From NCBI RefSeq assembly GCF_040412425.1, contig NC_089744.1, positions 32,746,243-32,810,242 of the forward strand: a stretch of DNA of 64,000 nucleotides, given 5' to 3'. Below, in pieces: positions 56,924 to 64,000 of this stretch (positions within the stretch are counted from its first letter, which is position 1; each line of letters starts with the position of its first letter). A program made the position numbers and the translations under genes. The notes under the pieces are model-generated. The model worked only from the letters and a program-made list of their open reading frames with translations, was not told the DNA's origin and did not search any database. The stretch is from Macrobrachium rosenbergii. Taxonomy: Eukaryota > Arthropoda > Malacostraca > Decapoda > Palaemonidae.

Positions 56924-58576
56924 TGGCAACAGCAATAGTATCCAGAGACCTCTAACAATGCTATGTTTGGGCATCCAGAAAGTTGACTGGAGAGGCCTAA
57001 GGACAATCTTACTCTCTTGAAGTCCATCTGTTTTCCCTGTAGTTTAGCAAATGGCAAGACATCCTTGGTTGGTTGCTGCCCCTGATAGATAAAAAAAACT
57101 TCAGATCTATTCTCCACAGCAGAAATTCCTCTACACAAGCAATATGGTCAGAACAATTAAAAGCTTCATAGACCCAGCCCATGACCTTTCATTAAGGGGC
57201 TCCCTCTGGCCTATGCCACCTGCCTCTTTGTTGTCCATTACAAAGAAGAGGGAATGACTGGATCGGGCACACGGTCAGGAGTCTTACGAGAAGTTGGTTA
57301 AGACCTCTAGTACTCTTGTCCAAAATAACAAGGGGGAGAGAAGTAGAAGCAGACAGAGAACACTTCCCTCTATTGTGACTAGAAGTGGCTCATCTAGAAT
57401 ACAACACAACTTTACATGATGATGAGAGCATGTTGGAAGAAATAGAGCTTCCGAAGAATCCTGCTTATCAAGCATTAGTCTTCTGCAGGAAGCTGCTGGC
57501 TGAAACTTACTTTCTTTACTTCAGGAAAGCATGAACTTCTACTCGGACTATGAATACATTTGTGCCCATGGAAGAAGGAGACCTGAAAGTCTGGAGCAAA
57601 ACAGAAAAAAGTCATCTGAGTTTCAGAAGATGCAACAGCAAACATGTGGGAACATTTACTAAAAGTGGCGGACCAGCTGGACGTCCTGCAAACTGGTGAA
57701 GCCGTAGCAGGAACAGCTGAGAACAATGGTACTGTATAACTAAAAAATGTCCATCAGTGGCCACCACAGTAGTAACAGTAGATTAAACAAAAGCAGCAAA
57801 CACTGGCTACATTACAGAAGTGGGTAACAGAGCAGGAGCAGCTGTCATGATAGCCATAGGCTTGACAAAGTCCAAGCATGAAGAGACAGTACTTCAAGTG
57901 TGCACACAGCAAAACAGACTGTGTAGCAGTAACAAGTGCAGAAACATGTGTAGGTAAAAAAGCAAGTGTTGAAAGTGATAGCTATATCAGCAATTATTAA
58001 AAAAACTATATAACCTAAATGCTACTCATGCAGCTATCACTTTCAACACTAAGTACTGAAGCAGAAGTTAGCACTGGTACAAACAAGAACAGCAGGCATC
58101 CACACTGTGGACAGCAAGCACAGCAAACAGTGAGGGAAGAGCAAATTTAAAAGTTTTAACATATGAGATATATCTGGCATAGAAGATATGGCATCAACAA
58201 ACGGCAAAGAAGAAAAGTTGTACGGAAGTAGCAATAGTCGCAGCAAGCAATCCGGTAGGTTACAAATTTAGCTTGTAAGACTCCACAGAATAGAACAGAT
58301 GCTGCCTTACACTGTGAGATGATGTCCAACATTGGTAAACATTATTCTAGAAACAGTAAAAAAACCAGGAAGTGAGCAGGCAGGTACATGAGGTGCCAGT
58401 GTCAACAGAGAAGCCAGTCACTGGGAAGGATAGTACAGAAGCAGGCATTTCCAGGAAGTGTCCAGTCATTACACATTCCTGGCAACAGTGTTTATAAACA
58501 CTCCCTATACAGAGAAAAAATGTTTAGTTGATACTCCTATGCTTTTGGGGAAAACACTGCTTTTCATTGAACATAC
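56924..58576. other. PLC-gamma intron segment, origin unclear
   Basis: About 1.6 kb of somewhat GC-richer DNA with scattered agcagc motifs. Short minus-strand frames (57475-57726, 58049-58246) have no recognisable domains. It contains the inverted repeat at 57965-58050. It may be an old retroelement, but I see no diagnostic motif. Confidence 0.45.
57965..58050. repeat. 19-bp perfect inverted repeat with 48-bp spacer
   Basis: agtgttgaaagtgatagct at 57965-57983 is the exact inverse of agctatcactttcaacact at 58032-58050. The AT-rich spacer contains no frame. Confidence 0.92.
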
Positions 58577-58780
58577 CTTATGATACTTGAGCAGACCAGG
58601 TGGTTTGGCAGTCATATGTCTCTCCATTTTGTTTTCAGGGAATGATGAGATTTCATTATGACAGCCACCAAGTGTGAAACTCTTATTTGGGTCAAAAGGC
58701 ACACAACGGAAGTAAACAACCAAGTCACTAAGTTCTTTCTTTATGCGGTTTTCAGATTCTCTCTGTTGCCTTGTTTGCAC
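58577..58780 (-). CDS. PLC-gamma exon: start of the catalytic Y region
   Basis: A 204-bp minus-strand exon of 68 codons, in phase 0 at both ends, with acceptor tttacag and donor gtatgt. It reads VQTRQQRESENRIKKELSDL, VVYFRCVPFDPN and ISSFPENKMERHM, then GLLKYHK. ELSDLV.Y.R.VPFD...SSFPE.K is the signature of the gamma class at the point where the Y box begins after the SH3 and second half-PH regions. It joins directly to VGFSRVYP of the next exon across a 15.5-kb intron. Upstream exons (X box, SH2, SH3) lie beyond base 64000. In animals this enzyme acts downstream of receptor tyrosine kinases, producing inositol trisphosphate and diacylglycerol. Confidence 0.95.
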
Positions 58781-59109
58781 CTGTAAAGACAAAACCATTA
58801 TCAACTTCACAAAAGGTAATATGTACAACATTTACAGATACGTAACAGTAATATAAAAAATTAATAACATGTTTTCATTCATTAAAACCAAGAATTACAA
58901 ATCAAAAATAAACTCTAATTCCTATTACTACCAAACTGTCAGAGCTGTAACAATGAAAAATGTTTACACCAAATTACACGGATAGAAGAGTCTCTGCATG
59001 TAATAGTCTATCTGAAGAGATATCTTAAAAAAAAAATCATGTGTGTTAGTCACTTTAATATATTTTGAGACTGGCCAGTAGTGGTAATAATCAAAATGAC
59101 CCTAAGTCA
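58781..59109. other. PLC-gamma intron segment
   Basis: No repeats or genes recognised. Confidence 0.5.
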
Positions 59110-60480
59110 TATGTGGAGAAGCCCCCACAGAAGCTGATGTTGAGTCTTTTGGTTTCAGTTTTCATTACTACCAAAGACAATCAGATTATCTGTAGTCTAT
59201 ATTATTTGTACATATATCTTAAGTGTTTCTATTAACTGGCCTCTTAATTGTTATTTTTCTAGAGAGTACAAATTCAAATATTCTAGTCTCTTCTTTTACC
59301 ACAAGTGTGTGTTTGATGGTAGTTTGCTTGCTCTTGCCTGCAGTGATTCAATCTTTTTATGTCTCTCCCCTGGACGGCAACCAGTATATCTTAAGTGGGG
59401 TCTAACTAGTGTATTGTTTACTAAGTATTGCCTCCCTTTTCCTAGTGATTACAAAAGTTACTAACATATCTTAGTATTTTCTGGGTTTTCTTTTCAATTT
59501 CTATGCATATTTTAGAGTTGTAAGTGACCCAGTGATAATCATGCCTAGATATTTCTGTTGATGACAACTACCCATCTCTTTGCTACTTCAGCTGAAGTTG
59601 CTACTATTGTCTTATAACTAATGTGTATGACTGCATTAATCTAAGGTGAATGGCATCTGCCATTTTACTGATCATTTATTTTATTGAAGTCCTCTTACAA
59701 ATGTTTCATTCAAAATATGCTAATCAGCCTATGTTCAGGTCATTTATGTACACAATAAAGACAAACCTGTTTTCTGTTACTTAGCCAATCTCCTACTTCT
59801 TTAATGGTACCTAAACACCTTAATTTTTATATTACATAATCTATTTGGCATCTTGTTATTGTCTGATTTTAGGTGCATCATTTAGTTATCTACAGCAACA
59901 AATTCTACTATCTTTCCTGAAACTGAAGTTAGACAGATAGACATGTATTTCCTCAGTTCATCTTTGGAATTCTTCTTGAATATTGGTGCAATAGCATACA
60001 GTTTCCAACCCTTCCCTGCTTTCCTTTGCTTCAAATATGCTTCACAGATGTCACAAAAGTGAGGAATATCTTCTGCTTCTTTGATCCCCCTCAGGAGGAT
60101 CCATCTGGACCTGAGGACTTGTTTTGGTTTAAATTTCTTATTTTCATTTATACTATTTATTCTTGCCTTTTTCTAAATTTGTTCTTCTTAAAGGCTCATT
60201 TCTCTAGTATGCTCTTTGGTCACTAGAAATATCTGGGTTGTTTTTCTCAATACACACACACTGGCAAATTATTCATCTTATATTCTGCCATAATTGTCAC
60301 TATTAACAGCATTGCCATTTTTATCTACTAAAGGCCTTATTGTTTTGTTAATTTGTTTTCTACTATTTATATTTGGAAAAAAAGCCTTTAGATTTTCTTT
60401 TGTTCTAAAGGCAGTGCTATCTTTGCCTTCCTAATTGATCAATCAACATTCTGGCACTTATTTTTATCATGCAACAGCTA
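59110..60480 (-). pseudogene. CR1-like LINE ORF2 relic
   Basis: Minus-strand pieces in order from the right: KENLKAFF and INSRKQINKTIRPL (about 60390-60330); SSGPDG-like and GIKEAEDIPHFCDICEAYLK then GKGWKLYAIAPIFKKNSKDE (about 60110-59950); LTSVSGKIVEF (about 59920-59890); NTLVRPHLRYTGCRPGERHK (about 59430-59360); and KRLEYLNLYSLEK then LRGQLIETLKI (about 59300-59210). This is the order of CR1-group polymerases (SGPDGI...W..A...PIFKKG...PISLTSV..KI.E; VRP.LEY; RL..LNL.SLE.RR.RGDLI). The YADD box was not found and stops are frequent. Old and inactive. Confidence 0.75.
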
Positions 60481-61195
60481 CGGATGGCAAATATTCATAA
60501 ATATAAGTTGAAAGCATACTATTTAAAAGACCAAGGGTGCAAGTAACACTCCATATTTTTTACTTTTAGTTCAAAATCATTTTTCAGAGCACATCTGTCT
60601 TACTTTTACAACATTAACCTTAACAAACCCAGTGACAGACTCAATGGTCAGACATTTGTGTCAAAGCTTACATTTATTTCACAGTAGATCGTATTTCCTA
60701 TTTATAGATATATATTTTTGCTTTAAAAAATTTTTTTATCACAATACTTAGATCACTTGAAATAGGATTTTTCTACACAGGTTTCATTGAACAATTAAAT
60801 TTGCATGTCAACCCTATAAAACTACTGTTAGATTTGGGTACATTTCTTGTCTGATCCATGTAGTAATGGACAATTTGCAACAATTCTGCTCACTTCTACC
60901 TATTTGTTTTTCCAGTGTTTTTCCAATGTTAAGTAACTACAAAGTATGCAATTAATTTGGGATATGAGTCATGAATTTCACTCACATTTTGTCAGCATAC
61001 CAAAATATAACCTTTCTACCTACTCCAATTAATGATCCATGTTATGTAATTATGTTTCTGATAATACAAAGGCACCTAGTTACAACTGTCTAATTTACAA
61101 GTTTCTTTTTTTTATTTTACAATAACATTAGTGAGTGTAAGCCCATAAAAAACTTTGAATTTCAACTTTTTCCCAAGCTGGGTATAGTACTTCCT
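60481..61195. other. PLC-gamma intron segment
   Basis: AT-rich, nothing recognised. Confidence 0.5.
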
Positions 61196-61199
61196 GGCA

Positions 61200-61490
61200 T
61201 ATGCTGGGCAGCCAGGCGGCATCAGCACTCCACTTTCCTCTGACTACAACTCGGTTGCTAGTATGCATGCTACCTACTCTAATAGTGTTCTATGGTACCA
61301 TGAATTTTTCTGGATAACCTCCCATATCTATGTTGTGTCCTTAAGCATCCATCATGTCTATGATACACCCATTAGTGTCTCCAGAACTGGTGAAAAAAAT
61401 AGGAAGGCATTTAATCTTGAGGAGAAACTTAGGAGAATAGACAAGCAAAAGGGCAGCATAACCAATGATCTCAAGTATATTAAAGGATAA
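61200..61490 (+). pseudogene. Possible Tigger/CENP-B helix-turn-helix remnant
   Basis: A 75-codon frame ends with NRKAFNLEEKLRRIDKQKGS and ITNDLKYIKG, resembling the N-terminus of Tigger transposases (KRK.L.LEEKL.II...). Only this motif is visible and no catalytic region follows. The alternative is a chance resemblance. Confidence 0.4.
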
Positions 61491-61911
61491 TTAATAGTGT
61501 GATTATACATATAAGCAGCATTTCATTACAATTTCAACATTCCTCACTTGAGAATATGGTAACAAAATTCTACAATCTAAATATTGTGCATGAAAATCAT
61601 AAAAATCTACAATCCAAATACTGTATCATGCTTTTATAAGATGTACGATGACAATAAGAAATACTGAAGTGATATGCACTGTAAGGCTGTCTGTAAATGT
61701 TTGACAAGATATCATTTATATGTTTATATCTAATTTAATTATGTATTATAACATTGTAACACTTTAGCACATAATATATTTACCATATATTTCTGTACGC
61801 AATAAACCAAGATGAACAATTCAAGCTTAAGTCAGAGTCAATCACCAATCACTAGATTAAAAAACTTTTATAGTCACTTTTGCAATGAACCTGGAGATGC
61901 ATTATTTGCAT
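61491..61911. other. PLC-gamma intron segment
   Basis: AT-rich, nothing recognised. Confidence 0.5.
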
Positions 61912-63677
61912 TTCTGGGTCGACCTGTGTCAGCCAGTGAAACTGGTTCCAATTAGCACATTTCTAGGTTTAAGACTGCTATATATACCAGAGAAAAAAGC
62001 TATGTAGAATGCTGGAGTTACTACCTCCAGTTCGATCATCTCATACAGATGTCGATATATACCAGGGGTGAGCTATTACGCTTCCACAGGCCTTCGTCCA
62101 ATAGACTTCTCAATTCTCAAAGACCCAAATTGGATGAGCCGTTACACACTTGTAACCCGGAATACTCACCCGACCGCCAAGTAGGCGTCATCACGAGACT
62201 GACACGTCATTCCAATTTTAGCAGCGATCGTGTTATCACCTCGTTCTGTGTGTGATCGTATTTTCCTTTTGGCAGCTCATCATGTCTTCCACCGAGGTTT
62301 TCTCACCATCTAAGCTGAGTACTAATTCTGGTTGGATTGTTGGTCTTAGAGGCAATTTAATCTATTTTTATCTTACGATTTTTTGTCTTAAGTGTTTTGC
62401 AGCGCTGCGTCATATGCAGCGTATGCTCTATGTTTGCCTCTTACATTTTGATCTTCAATTTCAATATTTTTGATATTATTTTGTGTGTTTTTCTCCTTGT
62501 TTTTGTTGACTCCATATAATTTGGAGTTTGTGTGGAGAAAATGTATTTTACTTTGCATCGAGTTGCTGGTTGGGGACGAGATCATGTTTTTGCCTATCCA
62601 TTATCATTTAGGCCGTGGGTCTCCCATTTTCTGACAATAGAATTTGGGTCCCTCTTATCAGTTTCTCTTCCCCTCCAGTTTTTAATATGTTCTCCTTGGT
62701 GTGAAGTATTTATTCATGATGTTAGCTGCTTTCTACAAGGCAGGATGACATTTATATTTTTAGATTAAGTTTGGCATTCGTTTTGGCGTTCTGGCGGCCA
62801 TCTTGGGATACATACGATATCCTTATGCCCGATGCTGTGGCTTATTTTGGCCTGTCTTTTCGTCAATTCGTTTATGCTTTTATATACGTGTTTTAATATG
62901 TTGTCCTCTTTCGAATGTTTTTATTGTATTGTTATCCTAGTTATAGTTTTTTAGCCTTAGGCTAGACGTGCTGTTCTCTTACACGGTGTTAGGCTACCTT
63001 AATCTCCCGTTCAGCCATTAGGCTTGGGAGGTTAGGTTTGCCTTGTTTACGAGTCCCTGTAGCGTGAGGAATCCTCACTTTCCTCCTTCCCTGCTTGTTC
63101 TAGTCTCGTGTGGCTGGCTGAGCTAGGACCTTGGTCCTTCTCTCCCCATTACAGTGGCATACCCCACTGGCACCCTGTCTAGTCCAAAAGCTTGGGTTTT
63201 GGAGTGTAGGCTACGGTCTCTTTCTCTCTTGTGTATGCAGCTCAGTTATCGTCATATGATTTGTGACGTCACCTGTGCGTTCCCCTGTATATGGGGATAG
63301 CCGCTCACTGTTGTTCGGTTTCCCCCCTCCCCTGGGTGGTATATTCAGTGTCTGGAGAGTGCTGCCCACTCGACCAGTCGTCGTTCCGCCAGGTTTATGT
63401 CGCTAACTCCCTTTTCATCCGGGCGGTGTTTCGTAGACTTGCTTCCAATGTCTATCCGGTTGGCAGCTCGTGTGTCGAACATTGTCCTGCGTATGCATGA
63501 TAACATTCGGGATATTTATTATTATTATTTTCATCTCCGCCGATCTAGTCCTGTTTGTCGTTGTTCTATCACTACGGTGATATTAACCGCGGTTGTTGGG
63601 GAGGTATATCTTTTCCCCCTTCTCCGCCATGGGGACTCCGTTCCCATAAATGTATATGCAGCGAAATCAGTGACTGG

Positions 63678-63727
63678 CGGCGGAGCATTATAATATCCCC
63701 TGCGGCGGAACATTATAACATCCCCGC
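63678..63727. repeat. 25-bp tandem doublet
   Basis: ggcggagcattataatatcc and ggcggaacattataacatcc follow each other, just before the poly(A) run. Confidence 0.8.
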
Positions 63728-63729
63728 TT

Positions 63730-63733
<4 letters not shown>

Positions 63734-63774
<41 letters not shown>
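63734..63774. repeat. Poly(A) run, 41 bases
   Basis: Uninterrupted A run following tattt. It could be a retroposed 3' end or simple slippage. Confidence 0.93.
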
Positions 63775-63778
<4 letters not shown>

Positions 63779-63888
63779 CCCTTTTTTGCCTTGTATTAAT
63801 TTTACGTTATTAACAATCTCTCTCGCCACGGTCTTATTCCGGCGGCACCTGTTCTTATGGTACTCATTTACCATCCTCCTACTTACAG

Positions 63889-64000
63889 ATGGTACGTTGT
63901 GAAGAACCTGGGTGCTCGGCCATTCTCCATCAATCGTTCGGTCACGAAGTGTGTCGCTCGCACTCTAGCTGTGCGGTTCATGTTGGGGATGGAATTGTTT
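63889..64000 (+). CDS. Partial Cys/His-rich reading frame, runs off the edge
   Basis: The ATG at 63889 directly follows a splice-acceptor-like cctacttacag. The open frame of 37 codons reads MVRCEEPGCSAILHQSFGHE, VCRSHSSCAVHVGDGIV. It has C-x4-C, two spaced His, C-x2-H and a further Cys, suggesting a small zinc-binding module. I do not recognise a host family. From context it may be the start of a Gag-like protein. The ATG is the first in frame; whether an upstream exon exists cannot be decided here. Confidence 0.4.
   Translation, partial: MVRCEEPGCSAILHQSFGHEVCRSHSSCAVHVGDGIV

Larger units (their letters stand above)
61912..64000 (+). mobile_element. Probable 5' part of a retroelement, cut by the window edge
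   Basis: From about 61912 (the module shared with 55552-55605) base composition shifts towards higher GC, especially after 62750. It contains a leader-like region, a 41-base poly(A) (63734-63774), a 25-bp tandem doublet (63678-63727) and finally a Cys/His-rich frame opening at 63889. The abrupt composition change and repeated edge suggest a mobile element extending rightwards. No terminal repeat or polymerase is in view, so class and ends are unknown. Confidence 0.45.

Noticed and set aside
62049..62768. Several 65-78-codon plus-strand frames as host exons
   Set aside because: No domain, splice or phase support; they lie in the presumed leader of the retroelement-like block.

Overview
The window looks like animal nuclear DNA, most likely from an arthropod and probably a decapod crustacean. 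It is AT-rich and intron-rich. It carries long (GA)n and (TAA)n microsatellites, a tRNA-like SINE, and several DIRS1-like tyrosine-recombinase retrotransposons, a class reported as common in Decapoda. I see no bacterial operon, rRNA gene or CRISPR array. The decapod assignment is an inference from this repeat repertoire.

The only host gene I can support lies on the minus strand: a phospholipase C gamma (PLC-gamma) gene. Six phase-compatible exons with GT/AG borders run from right to left: 58577-58780, 42933-43047, 42109-42257, 30587-30704, 21892-22031 and 21626-21730. They encode the start of the catalytic Y region through the end of the C2 domain. The X box, split PH, SH2 and SH3 parts must lie beyond the right edge. 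A candidate last exon with a stop codon is at 8892-9023. About 50 kb of the window is therefore PLC-gamma intron filled with mobile DNA.

Layout, left to right. 1-0.7 kb: MULE transposase remnant. 2-6 kb: two short TA-flanked MITEs and a (AG)n tract. 9.5-11.1 kb: hAT transposase relic (minus). 11.2-12.9 kb: truncated DIRS copy (minus), ending against a LINE 3' end. 13.7-14.0 kb: second MITE of family B. 14.2-17.6 kb: decayed DIRS copy (plus). 17.7-20.2 kb: non-autonomous piggyBac element with TTAA ends and a 380-bp tandem array. 21.6-22.0 kb: two PLC-gamma exons. 22.5-28.5 kb: a longer piggyBac relative in the opposite orientation, with a broken transposase gene, the same 380-bp array and a nested TA-flanked transposon. 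29.8-30.5 kb: piggyBac-like MITE. 31.3-38.2 kb: fairly complete DIRS element (minus) split by a SINE. 38.9-40.3 and 43.1-49.2 kb: two pogo/Tigger-like elements. 49.3-55.5 kb: one LINE interrupted by another. 56.0-58.5 kb: (GA)n and perfect hairpins. 59.1-60.5 kb: CR1-like LINE relic (minus). 61.9-64 kb: GC-richer probable 5' part of a retroelement, ending in a Cys/His-rich reading frame that leaves the window.

No intact mobile-element gene was found; all transposase and polymerase genes carry stops, frameshifts or damaged motifs. The arrangement most worth following is the pair of inverted piggyBac copies around two C2-domain exons, because it could promote RNA pairing, circular RNA or composite mobilisation.
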